DNA of 64,000 bases from KBS50 sp042434095 (GTDB taxonomy: Bacteria > Actinomycetota > Actinomycetes > Mycobacteriales > Micromonosporaceae): NCBI RefSeq assembly GCF_042434095.1, contig NZ_JBHLUE010000002.1, positions 636,128 to 700,127 on the forward strand. The letters run 5' to 3'. The notes under the pieces were generated by a model that was not told where the DNA came from, did no database searches, and saw nothing but the letters and a program-made list of their open reading frames with translations. Of the stretch, positions 41,465-48,967 are shown in pieces. Numbering within the stretch: position 1 is the stretch's first letter; each line of letters starts with the position of its first letter. The position numbers and the translations under genes were made by a program.

Positions 41465-42514
41465 GTGGCCGGCCCCGCCCGGCTGCGGGCGTGGACCGTC
41501 CTGGTCGGGCTCGCCGCGGTGCTGGCGGCCGCGATCGCCGGTATCGCCCTGGGTCCGGTACGGCTGCCGCCGGGCGGCGTGGCGCTGCAGCTGCTCGACC
41601 TGCTTCCCGGGGTACGCCTGCACAGCGGGCTCAGCACCCAGCAGGCGGCCATCGTCACCGAACTCCGGCTGCCCCGGGTGGTGCTCGGCCTGCTCGTCGG
41701 GGCGATGCTCGCGCTGGCCGGCGGGACCTACCAGGGGGTGTTCCGCAACCCGCTGGCCGACCCGTACCTGCTCGGCGTGGCCTCCGGCGCGGGCCTGGCG
41801 GTCACGGCGGTGGTGGCCTTCCGCTCGGTCACCGGGGACGTGACCGTCGGGCTGCCATTCACCGTGCCGGTGGCCGCGTTCGCCGGCGCGGTCGGCGCGG
41901 TGCTGCTGACGTACCTGGTCGGGGCGTCCGGCGGGCGGAGCCGGTCGCCGGCCACGCTGCTCCTGGCCGGCGTGGCCGTGTCGGCCTTCCTCACCGCCGG
42001 GCAGACCTACCTGCTGCAACGGAACGCCGAGACGATCCGCGACGTGTACGCCTGGCTGGGCGGCCGGCTCAGCACGGCCGGCTGGCACGACGTGCTGCTG
42101 ATGCTGCCGTACGTGGTGCTCACCATGGCCGTCGTGCTGCTGCACCGGCGGGAACTGGACGTGCTCTCGGTCGGCGACGAGGAGGCCCGCGGGCTCGGCC
42201 TGCACCCGCAGCGATCCCGGTACGTGCTGCTCGCCGCCGCCGCGCTCGGCACCGCCGCGGCCGTCTCGGTGTCCGGCCTGATCGGTTTCGTCGGCATCGT
42301 GGTCCCGCACGCGGTCCGGCTGGTCTTCGGCTCGACGTACCGGGTGATCCTGCCGCTGTCGATGCTGTTCGGCGCCGCGTTCCTGGCCCTCACCGACGCG
42401 GCCGCGCGGACCCTCGCGGCGCCGACCGAGATCCCGATCAGCGTGCTCACGGCCCTGGTGGGCGCGCCGTTCTTCGTGTTCGTGCTGCGCAACAGCCGCC
42501 GGGAGTTCCGGTGA
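41465..42514 (+). CDS. btuC: Cobalamin ABC transporter permease (FecCD family)
   Basis: The protein has 349 residues and about ten membrane helices. The FecCD signatures are LRLPRVVLGLLVGAMLALAG, GTYQGVFRNPLADPYLLGVA SGAG and VSGLIGFVGIVVPHAVRLVF. GTG 41465 is chosen because GGAGGTGA lies five bases upstream; GTG 41456 overlaps that Shine-Dalgarno. Its stop overlaps the btuD start. Confidence 0.92.
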   Translation: MAGPARLRAWTVLVGLAAVLAAAIAGIALGPVRLPPGGVALQLLDLLPGVRLHSGLSTQQAAIVTELRLPRVVLGLLVGAMLALAGGTYQGVFRNPLADPYLLGVASGAGLAVTAVVAFRSVTGDVTVGLPFTVPVAAFAGAVGAVLLTYLVGASGGRSRSPATLLLAGVAVSAFLTAGQTYLLQRNAETIRDVYAWLGGRLSTAGWHDVLLMLPYVVLTMAVVLLHRRELDVLSVGDEEARGLGLHPQRSRYVLLAAAALGTAAAVSVSGLIGFVGIVVPHAVRLVFGSTYRVILPLSMLFGAAFLALTDAAARTLAAPTEIPISVLTALVGAPFFVFVLRNSRREFR

Positions 42515-43347
42515 GCCCCGGCGTGCCGGCCGGCCCTGACGTGCCGGCCGACCAGGGCGTGCCGGCCGGCCCGGGCGTGCCGGCCGTTCGGGTCGATGGG
42601 CTGCGGGTGGTGCTGGACGGCGTACCGGTGCTGGACGGCGTCGACCTCACGGTCGGGGTGGGCGAGTGGGTCACGGTGATCGGACCGAACGGCGCCGGCA
42701 AGTCGACCCTGCTGCGCGCCGTCGGAGGCCTGCTGCCGGCGACCGGCGCCTGCACCCTCTTCGGTACGCCTGGCGCGGTCCTGCGGCGGCGGGCGCGGGC
42801 CCGGCTCATGGCCGTCGTTCCGCAGTCTCCCGTGGTGCCGCCCGGGATGGCCGTGCTCGACTACGTGCTGCTGGGCCGGACCCCGTACATCCCGGCGCTG
42901 GGTCGGGAGTCGGCCGCCGACGTGGCCGTGGTGCACGACGTGCTCGACCGGCTCGACCTGGCCCGCTTCGCCGTCCGGCCGCTGGCCACGCTCTCCGGCG
43001 GGGAACGCCAGCGGGTGTTTCTGGCCCGGGCGCTGGCGCAGGGCGCCACGCTGCTGCTGCTCGACGAGCCGACCAGCGCGCTGGACATCGGGCACCAGCA
43101 GGAGGTGCTGGAACTGGTCGACCGGCTGCGCCGGGAGAACGGGCTCACCGTGCTGGCCACCATGCACGACCTTTCGGTGGCCGGCGAGTACGCCGACCGG
43201 CTGGTGCTGCTGGCCGACGGGCGGGTGGTGGCCGAGGGCCCGCCGCCGGAGGTGCTGACGGCCGAGCTGCTGGCTCGGCACTACCGTGCCCGGGTCCGGA
43301 TCGTGGCCGGCGAGCACGGCCCGCTGGTGGTTCCGGTCCGGCGCTGA
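42511..43347 (+). CDS. btuD: Cobalamin ABC transporter ATP-binding protein
   Basis: The protein has 278 residues. Walker A is IGPNGAGKSTLL, the signature motif LSGGERQRVFLARALAQG, Walker B LLLLDEPTSALD and the switch His in TMHDLS. It begins at GTG 42511 overlapping the btuC stop. The first roughly 26 residues are an imperfect GVPAGP repeat with no counterpart in typical BtuD, so the functional domain begins near VPAVRVDGLRVVL. Confidence 0.92.
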   Translation: MSPGVPAGPDVPADQGVPAGPGVPAVRVDGLRVVLDGVPVLDGVDLTVGVGEWVTVIGPNGAGKSTLLRAVGGLLPATGACTLFGTPGAVLRRRARARLMAVVPQSPVVPPGMAVLDYVLLGRTPYIPALGRESAADVAVVHDVLDRLDLARFAVRPLATLSGGERQRVFLARALAQGATLLLLDEPTSALDIGHQQEVLELVDRLRRENGLTVLATMHDLSVAGEYADRLVLLADGRVVAEGPPPEVLTAELLARHYRARVRIVAGEHGPLVVPVRR

Positions 43348-43445
43348 TCGGCGCTCCCGGGCCGAACGTCGATCGGCGGTTCCGTTCCGGGCGCCGACCG
43401 GCGGCCCGCGCGGCAACCGGGTCAGCGGCTCCGGTCCGGCGCTGG

Positions 43446-43850
43446 TCAGCGGGGCGTGCCCGGGTCGAGCAGCGCGCGGACCGCGGCCGTGTACTCCTCG
43501 AACGCGAGCCGGCCGCGCCGGCTGAGCGAGACCAGCGTGGTCGGGGTACGGCCCCGGTGGGTCTTCTCCACCGTCACGTACCGGGCGTCCTCCAGCTTGC
43601 GCAGGTGCACCGAGAGGTTGCCGGCGGTCATCTGGAGGAGCTCCTGCAGCCGGGGAAACGGGAGCCGATCGCCCTCGTGCAGGGTGGCGAGCGTGGCCAC
43701 CACCCGCAGCCGGGCCTGCGCGTGGATGACCGGGTCCAGCTCCGGCGGCCCGCCGGCGGGCCCGGCAACCTCCGCCATCCCGGGGTCGCCCGTCGTTGCG
43801 GCGTCGCCCGTCATTCCGGGGTCGCCCGTCGTTGCGGCGTCGCCCGTCAT
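43446..43850 (-). CDS. Winged-helix transcriptional regulator (ArsR/MarR-like)
   Basis: The protein has 134 residues. After two 12-residue repeats (MTGDAATTGDPG twice), the HTH domain reads VIHAQARLRVVATLATLHEG, FPRLQELLQMTAGNLSVHLR, KLEDARYVTVEKTHRGRTPT TLVSLSRRGRLAFEEY. This resembles the HTH_34 type that often pairs with small membrane proteins. ATG 43850 overlaps the stop of the upstream membrane gene in ATGA register, so the two are cotranslated. Met25 is an alternative start. Confidence 0.85.
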   Translation of the reverse strand: MTGDAATTGDPGMTGDAATTGDPGMAEVAGPAGGPPELDPVIHAQARLRVVATLATLHEGDRLPFPRLQELLQMTAGNLSVHLRKLEDARYVTVEKTHRGRTPTTLVSLSRRGRLAFEEYTAAVRALLDPGTPR

Positions 43851-44488
43851 TCCGGCGCCTCCCGGCCGGACGGGACGAAGGCCGTGGCCAGCAGCATGCC
43901 GCCGCCGCCCAGCAGGCCGAGAATCAGCGCGTGCCAGCCCGGCCCGGCGAGGACGCCGACGATGTTGATGACGGTGATCCAGATGCCCAGCCGGAAGAGG
44001 TTCCGGGCCAGCCAGATGGCGCCGCCGGCCATCTGGAGGATCCCCGCGACCCCCGTGGTGACGCCGGCCCAGAGCAGGTTGGCCTGCTCGATCGGCAGAT
44101 CGTTGCTGACCCGGGAGAGGGTGACCGCGACCGTGGCGTATCCGAGCCCCCACGCGGCCCCGTACCAGCCGGCGCGCCGCGCCGAGTCCCCGGCGGTCTG
44201 CCCGTACCCGCGCCGGCTCACCACCGAGGTGAGCACGGCGGCGCCGGCCAGCAGGATGAGCAGCACCGCCAGCGGCAGCCAGGTCGGCATCGGCACGAAG
44301 ACCCGCCCGTCCGGACCGAACCGGAGAAACTCCAGCCCGAACCCGACCAGCCAGGCCACGCCCCAGGGCCAGATGAACGTGCGCAGGTCGGGATTCAGTT
44401 GACGGGCGGCGAACACCTGCTGCTCGCGGATCAGTCGCAGGCTCTCGGCCGGATCGGCGGGCGGCCGCTCTTCGTTGTTCGGATCCAC
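43847..44488 (-). CDS. Membrane protein coupled to the winged-helix regulator
   Basis: The protein has 213 residues from GTG 44488. An N-terminal soluble stretch (ADPAESLRLIREQQVFAARQ) precedes five or six helices (FIWPWGVAWLVGFGLEFL, WLPLAVLLILLAGAAVLTSV, GAAWGLGYATVAVTLS, LLWAGVTTGVAGILQMAGGA, WITVINIVGVLAGPGWHALI). The function is unknown; the pair may form a regulator and its membrane target. TACGAT at 44506-44501 is a likely -10, giving only a few leader bases. An upstream GTG at 44497 would overlap the palindrome. Confidence 0.75.
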   Translation of the reverse strand: MDPNNEERPPADPAESLRLIREQQVFAARQLNPDLRTFIWPWGVAWLVGFGLEFLRFGPDGRVFVPMPTWLPLAVLLILLAGAAVLTSVVSRRGYGQTAGDSARRAGWYGAAWGLGYATVAVTLSRVSNDLPIEQANLLWAGVTTGVAGILQMAGGAIWLARNLFRLGIWITVINIVGVLAGPGWHALILGLLGGGGMLLATAFVPSGREAPE

Positions 44489-44495
44489 GCAAACC

Positions 44496-44512
44496 ACTTT
44501 ATCGTACAAAGT
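44496..44512 (-). promoter_or_regulatory. Inverted repeat over the promoter of the membrane protein/regulator pair
   Basis: ACTTTATCGTACAAAGT has five-base arms (ACTTT / AAAGT) around seven bases and contains the -10 candidate TACGAT on the reverse strand. It could be the autoregulatory operator of the winged-helix protein. Confidence 0.4.
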
Positions 44513-44608
44513 CGAAGCTGGGCGACCGCGGTGCGGGCGCCGCACGGCTGCCGGCGCGCCGGTCCGACCGCTGTCCGGCCGGGACGTTCGGGGGTAGCTT
44601 GACCATTC

Positions 44609-45661
44609 ATGCGGATACGTGTGATCGCCACCCTCGCCCTCTCCGCCGTCGCCCTCTCCGCCGTCTCCGGCTTTGACTGGCGACCCCAGCCGCGCTGGGA
44701 ACCCGGCGACAGCGCGGGCGCCACGGCCCGCCTGCGCGGCCTGTCCGCGGTCAACGGGTCGGTGGCCTGGGCCAGCGGCAGCGGTGGCGCGGTGCTGCGG
44801 ACGACCGACGGCGGCCGCCACTGGCGTCCGGTCGGTCCCGCCGGCTCCACCCTGGAGTTCCGCGACGTGCAGGGCTTCGACGCGGACAGCGCCGTGGTGC
44901 TGGCGATCGGGCCGGGTGACAGCTCCCGGGTCTACCGCACCGACGACGGCGGGCGGTCCTGGGCCGAGACCTTCCGCAACGAGGACCAGCGGGCCTTCTA
45001 CGACTGCATGGCCTTCTTCGACCGGGACAGCGGGCTGGCGCTCTCCGACCCGGTGGACGGGCGGTTCCGGCTGCTGTCCACTCAGGATGGTGGCCGGTCC
45101 TGGCGGGTGCTGCCGACCAGCGGGATGCCGCCGGCGCTCGACGGCGAGTTCGCCTTCGCGGCCAGCGGCACCTGCCTGGTCACCGCCGGCGACCGGTCCG
45201 GCAACGCGTGGATCGCCACCGGCGGCGGCCCGGCCGCCCGGGTGTTCCGCACCGGCGACCGCGGGCACACCTGGTCCGTCATCGACACGCCGGTACCGGC
45301 CGCGCCGACCGCCGGCATCTATTCGCTCGCCTTCCGCGACCCGTGGCACGGCATCGCCGTGGGTGGCGACTACGCGACCCCGACCAGCGCCCCCAGGGCC
45401 GCCGCGGTCAGCCGGGACGGCGGGCGCTCCTGGGCGCCGGCCTGGCGGGAGCCGGGCGAGTACCGGTCCGGCGCCGCCTGGGCCGGCCACCGCGGCCCGC
45501 TCGCGCTGGCCGTCGGCCCGACCGGCAGCGACCTGAGCTACGACGGCGGCCGGATCTGGCGGCGCTTCGACAGCGGCAGCTACGACGCCGTCGCCTGCGC
45601 GGGCGGCACCTGCTACGCCACCGGCGAGCAGGGCCGGGTGGCCCGGATCCGCTGGAGCTGA
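44609..45661 (+). CDS. BNR/Ycf48-like beta-propeller protein
   Basis: The protein has 350 residues. A short hydrophobic N-terminus (VIATLALSAVALSAVSG) suggests export. Repeated Asp-box blades are visible (TTDGGRHWRPV, TDDGGRSWAE, QDGGRSWRV, TGDRGHTWSV, SRDGGRSWAP), consistent with a six- or seven-bladed propeller like Ycf48/YCF48-type or sialidase-like proteins. No catalytic residues are evident. TAGCTT at 44595-44600 could drive an almost leaderless mRNA. Confidence 0.85.
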   Translation: MRIRVIATLALSAVALSAVSGFDWRPQPRWEPGDSAGATARLRGLSAVNGSVAWASGSGGAVLRTTDGGRHWRPVGPAGSTLEFRDVQGFDADSAVVLAIGPGDSSRVYRTDDGGRSWAETFRNEDQRAFYDCMAFFDRDSGLALSDPVDGRFRLLSTQDGGRSWRVLPTSGMPPALDGEFAFAASGTCLVTAGDRSGNAWIATGGGPAARVFRTGDRGHTWSVIDTPVPAAPTAGIYSLAFRDPWHGIAVGGDYATPTSAPRAAAVSRDGGRSWAPAWREPGEYRSGAAWAGHRGPLALAVGPTGSDLSYDGGRIWRRFDSGSYDAVACAGGTCYATGEQGRVARIRWS

Positions 45662-45718
45662 GCCCCCGGCCGCGGCCCGCGGTCGCGGGCCAGCCCGCCG
45701 GCGGCGCGGGGTCCCGGG

Positions 45719-47737
45719 TCAGCCCAGCGGCGCCGGCAGCGGGTCGGCGTGCAGCACGGTGAGCCGCGACACCGCGCGGGTGAGCACCACGTACAGCCGG
45801 TGCAGGCCGCGCGGCTCGGCCGCGACGATCTCGGCCGGCTCCACGACCACGACCTGGTCGTACTCCAGGCCCTTGACCGCGCTGGCCGGCACCACCGTGA
45901 CCCGCTCGCCGGCCATGTCCTCGACGGTGGCGGTGGCGATGCCGTCGGCGTGCAGCGCCGCGCGCAGTTGCTCGACCCGGGCGTCCGCGGCGATGACGCC
46001 GACCGAGCCCTCGTGGTCCAGCGCCGCCCGCACCTGCGCCACCGTCGCGGCCGGCAGCTCGGCGGCGGTACGGATCTCCAGTCCGCCGTCCCGGCGCAGC
46101 GACCGGGCCGCCGGCACGTCCACCGCCAGCGCCGGCAGCAGCCGGTTCGCGAACGCCACCACCGCGGCCGGCACCCGGAACCCGACGGTCAGCGGTACGA
46201 CCGCGGTGGCCGGCTTGCCGAGATGCCCCAGCAGCGTCGGCCAGTCCGCGGCCGCCCACGGCGCCGTACCCTGCGCCAGGTCACCGAGCAGGGTGATCGA
46301 GGCGTGCTCACTGCGCCGGGCGATGGCGCGGCACTGCATCGGGGAGAGGTCCTGCGCCTCGTCCACCACCACGTGGCCGAAGCTGGGCGACCGCTCGATC
46401 AGCCCGGCGGCCTCGTCGATCAGGATGGCGTCCGCGGCCGACCAGCGGGCGGCCTTCGCCGTACGGGCCGGCCTGGGCCAGCGCAGCAGCGCCTGCTCGT
46501 CGGCGTCGAGCAGCCCGTCGGCCGCGTTCGCCAGGGTCTGCGCGTCGGCCAGTAACTCGAAGACCAGGCCCTCCGGGGTGACCGCCGGCCAGGTCGCGTC
46601 GAGGAACTCGGTGACCGGGCGGGACCGGCCCATCCGCCGCAGCCACGCGTCGCCGGGCGACTCCGCCCGGCGCGCCTCGGCCTGCCGCTGCAGCAGGCTC
46701 ACCACCCGGGCCCGGACCCGCTCGCGGCCGGTGCCGTACGGCAGTCCCTCCCGGCGTGCCTCGTCGACCACCCGGCGCAGCACCTCCTGCCCGAGCCGCC
46801 ACCGGTAGGAGCCGTCGGAGACGGTGATCGGCTGCTCGGGCTTGCGGATCCGCCCGTACAGCGCCCGGCGCAGCACCTCGGCCATCCGCGCGTCGTGCTT
46901 GGCGGTAGCCGTTGCGGTGTCGTCGACGGCCCTCACCGGCACCCGGGCCACCAGGTCTTCGACGGTCGACTGGGCCACCTCCACCTCGCCGAGCGCCGGC
47001 AGGACCCCGGCGATGTATGCGAGGAACGCCCGGTTCGGCCCCACGATCAGCACGCCGGAGCGGCGTAGCCGCTCCCGGTGCAGGTAGAGCAGGAAGGCGG
47101 CCCGGTGCAGGCCCACCGCGGTCTTGCCGGTGCCCGGCGCGCCCTGCACGCAGATCGAGGCGTCCAGCTCGGCCCGGACCAGCTCGTCCTGCTCCGGCTG
47201 GATGGTGGCCACGATGTCCCGCATCGGCCCGACGCGCGGGCGCTCGATCTCTGCGGTAAGGATCCGGCTGGCGGTGCCCAGCTCCTCGCCGCGGGACAGG
47301 TGCTCGTCCTCGAACGAGGTGATCTCGCCCTGCTGGAAGCCGAACCGCCGGCGGGTGGCCACCCCCTGCGGATCCTTGACGCTGGCCCGGTAGAACGACC
47401 GGGAGATCGGCGCCCGCCAGTCCAGCACCAGGGGCTCGCCGAGATCGTCGGTCACATGCCGGCGGCCGACGTGGTAGGCCCGCCCGCGGTGGTCCGGATG
47501 ATCGCCGAAGTCCAGGCGGCCGAAGAAGAGCGGCGTGTCCGGGTGGTCGGCCAGCTCGGCCACCCGCCGGGCCATGTGCCGCCCCAGCTGCTCGGCCGTG
47601 TACGCGTCGCCGGCCACCGTGTCGCCGGTGGCGTACAGCTGCTCGGCGCGCTGCCGCATCCGGCGCAGGGCCGCGCGCGAGACGGTCAGGTGGGCTCGTT
47701 CGGCCGTGAGATCGGTGTCCAGGTCTGTCGCGGGCAC
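45719..47737 (-). CDS. helR: HelD/HelR-like UvrD-family ATPase acting on RNA polymerase
   Basis: The protein has 672 residues. An N-terminal coiled coil (LTVSRAALRRMRQRAEQLYA) precedes GRRHVTDDLGEPLVLDWRAP, Walker A GAPGTGKTAVGLHRAAFLLY and Walker B VVVDEAQDLSPMQCRAIARR. The C-terminal domain includes VKGLEYDQVVVVEP and LHRLYVVLTRAVSRL. The coiled coil plus split helicase core matches HelD proteins, which remove stalled RNA polymerase; the HelR subgroup confers rifamycin tolerance. I saw no convincing rifamycin-associated element upstream, so HelR versus HelD is not decided. GTG 47737 has AGGAG upstream. Confidence 0.82.
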   Translation of the reverse strand: MPATDLDTDLTAERAHLTVSRAALRRMRQRAEQLYATGDTVAGDAYTAEQLGRHMARRVAELADHPDTPLFFGRLDFGDHPDHRGRAYHVGRRHVTDDLGEPLVLDWRAPISRSFYRASVKDPQGVATRRRFGFQQGEITSFEDEHLSRGEELGTASRILTAEIERPRVGPMRDIVATIQPEQDELVRAELDASICVQGAPGTGKTAVGLHRAAFLLYLHRERLRRSGVLIVGPNRAFLAYIAGVLPALGEVEVAQSTVEDLVARVPVRAVDDTATATAKHDARMAEVLRRALYGRIRKPEQPITVSDGSYRWRLGQEVLRRVVDEARREGLPYGTGRERVRARVVSLLQRQAEARRAESPGDAWLRRMGRSRPVTEFLDATWPAVTPEGLVFELLADAQTLANAADGLLDADEQALLRWPRPARTAKAARWSAADAILIDEAAGLIERSPSFGHVVVDEAQDLSPMQCRAIARRSEHASITLLGDLAQGTAPWAAADWPTLLGHLGKPATAVVPLTVGFRVPAAVVAFANRLLPALAVDVPAARSLRRDGGLEIRTAAELPAATVAQVRAALDHEGSVGVIAADARVEQLRAALHADGIATATVEDMAGERVTVVPASAVKGLEYDQVVVVEPAEIVAAEPRGLHRLYVVLTRAVSRLTVLHADPLPAPLG

Positions 47738-47938
47738 GGTGACTCCTGTCGTACTTCTGCAGGGCCGGCTCGCTCGCGTTTCCGGGGCGGATTGCCGGCA
47801 CCCGGCGCGGGGACGTCCGCTCCGGTGCATGCTCACCGCGGCCGTCAAGCGGCCAACCAGGGTACGCGCCTTGGGCGTCCGACCTCCACCGAATTACGAC
47901 CGGCGCGGCCGCGCGGCCGCGCCGGTCGCGCCGGTTGG

Positions 47939-48754
47939 TCAGCCGGGCTGCCCGGCCGGCTCGGCGGCGGGCAGCGGCTCGCCGGTCTCCAGCAGGGTCT
48001 TCATGCTGGCCAGCAGCTGCGGCCAGGCCGCGCTGATCATCCCGTGCAGGGTGCCGCCGGCGCGCAGCCCGGAGTGCACGACCGTCAGCTTCACCAGCGC
48101 GCCGAGCTGCTCGATGGTGAACGCGACGGTGCTCCGCCCCTCGCTGGCCAGCCGCGCGGGCAGGCCGGGGTCGAGGTCGTGGCTGGCCGCCCACTCCGGA
48201 GTGAACGTGTGCCAGGTGTAGACCAGGCGCCGGTGCGGCTCGGACTCGATCACCTGTTGTTCCGGGTCCGCCGTGCGTACGCCGTTCTCCACCCAGGTCA
48301 TGGCGGAGCCCTTCCGCCAGTCGGACTCGAGGCTCACCCCCCAGTAGCGCCGGGTGAACGCGGGCTCGGTGAGTGCCTGCCAGACCCGTTCTGGCGTGGC
48401 GTCGATGTAGGTGGTGTAGACGAACGGGTTCTCCTGGTCCTCGCGCATCGGTGCCTCCAGAGCTTCCTTGAGATCCGCGAGCGCCTCGGCCCGCGGTCGG
48501 TCGTACCGGCTGATCCAGCGTTCGGCGATGGCGTTGATGGGCGCGGCGTTGAGGTAGTGCAGCTTCTCCCGGCCCCGCCACGCCGTGGTCACGAGCCCGG
48601 CGGCCGCCAGCACCGTCAGGTGCTTGCTGACGGACTGGCGGGCCATGTCGAGCTGCCCACAGAGCTCGCTGAGGGTCTGCCCGTTGCGGGCGTTGAGGCT
48701 GTCCAGCAGCCGGCGCCGCCCGGGGTCGGCCAGGGCCCGGAACACCGCGTCCAT
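47939..48754 (-). CDS. ArsR-type HTH fused to an SRPBCC (AHSA1) domain
   Basis: The protein has 271 residues. Residues 1-95 form an ArsR HTH (AVFRALADPGRRRLLDSLNA, LSELCGQLDMARQSVSKHLT, VLAAAGLVTTAWRGREKLHY). Residues of about 110-260 form an AHSA1-type SRPBCC ligand pocket (YTTYIDATPERVWQALTEPA, RLVYTWHTFTPEW). Such fusions couple a hydrophobic-ligand domain to DNA binding. ATG 48754 follows GGAGGAGGGTGG. A long palindrome 22-55 bases upstream is a strong autoregulation candidate. Confidence 0.9.
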   Translation of the reverse strand: MDAVFRALADPGRRRLLDSLNARNGQTLSELCGQLDMARQSVSKHLTVLAAAGLVTTAWRGREKLHYLNAAPINAIAERWISRYDRPRAEALADLKEALEAPMREDQENPFVYTTYIDATPERVWQALTEPAFTRRYWGVSLESDWRKGSAMTWVENGVRTADPEQQVIESEPHRRLVYTWHTFTPEWAASHDLDPGLPARLASEGRSTVAFTIEQLGALVKLTVVHSGLRAGGTLHGMISAAWPQLLASMKTLLETGEPLPAAEPAGQPG

Positions 48755-48775
48755 CCACCCTCCTCCGACATGCAT

Positions 48776-48809
48776 CCATCCGGCTGCCTAAAGTTAGGCA
48801 GCCGGATGG
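48776..48809. promoter_or_regulatory. 34-base palindrome upstream of the ArsR-SRPBCC gene
   Basis: CCATCCGGCTGCCTAA (48776-48791) and TTAGGCAGCCGGATGG (48794-48809) are exact complements around two bases. It is far longer than chance and sits just upstream of a repressor-like gene, so an operator is likely. A role as a hairpin is the alternative. Confidence 0.65.
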
Positions 48810-48854
48810 CTGCATGTCAAGTCCCCGCTGCAACAAACCTGCACACGCCCGCTA

Positions 48855-48883
48855 TTGAGCCCCGGAAAGCGTTTTCCTATGCT
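48855..48883 (+). promoter_or_regulatory. Pectate lyase promoter with LacI-type operator in the spacer
   Basis: TTGAGC (48855-48860) and TATGCT (48878-48883) are 17 bases apart, and the spacer contains GGAAAGCGTTTTCC (48864-48877), a near palindrome like the LacI-type elements upstream of the PL11 gene. A repressor bound there would cover the polymerase site. Confidence 0.65.
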
Positions 48884-48967
48884 GACGTCAATCAATGTTT
48901 TGCTCTGGTTATCCGGCCGTCGGACCTGTGCCCGGCCCGTAACCAGGGGGACGAAGGTGAGGCGAGG

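Noticed and set aside
43847..45490. 547-codon reverse frame covering the BNR gene
   Set aside because: Only the last 213 codons (from 44488) form a plausible membrane protein; the upstream part is the shadow of the BNR propeller gene.
47738..47938. Rifamycin-associated element upstream of the HelR-like gene
   Set aside because: No 19-base inverted element resembling the published consensus was found; only a loose TTGCCGGCA match.
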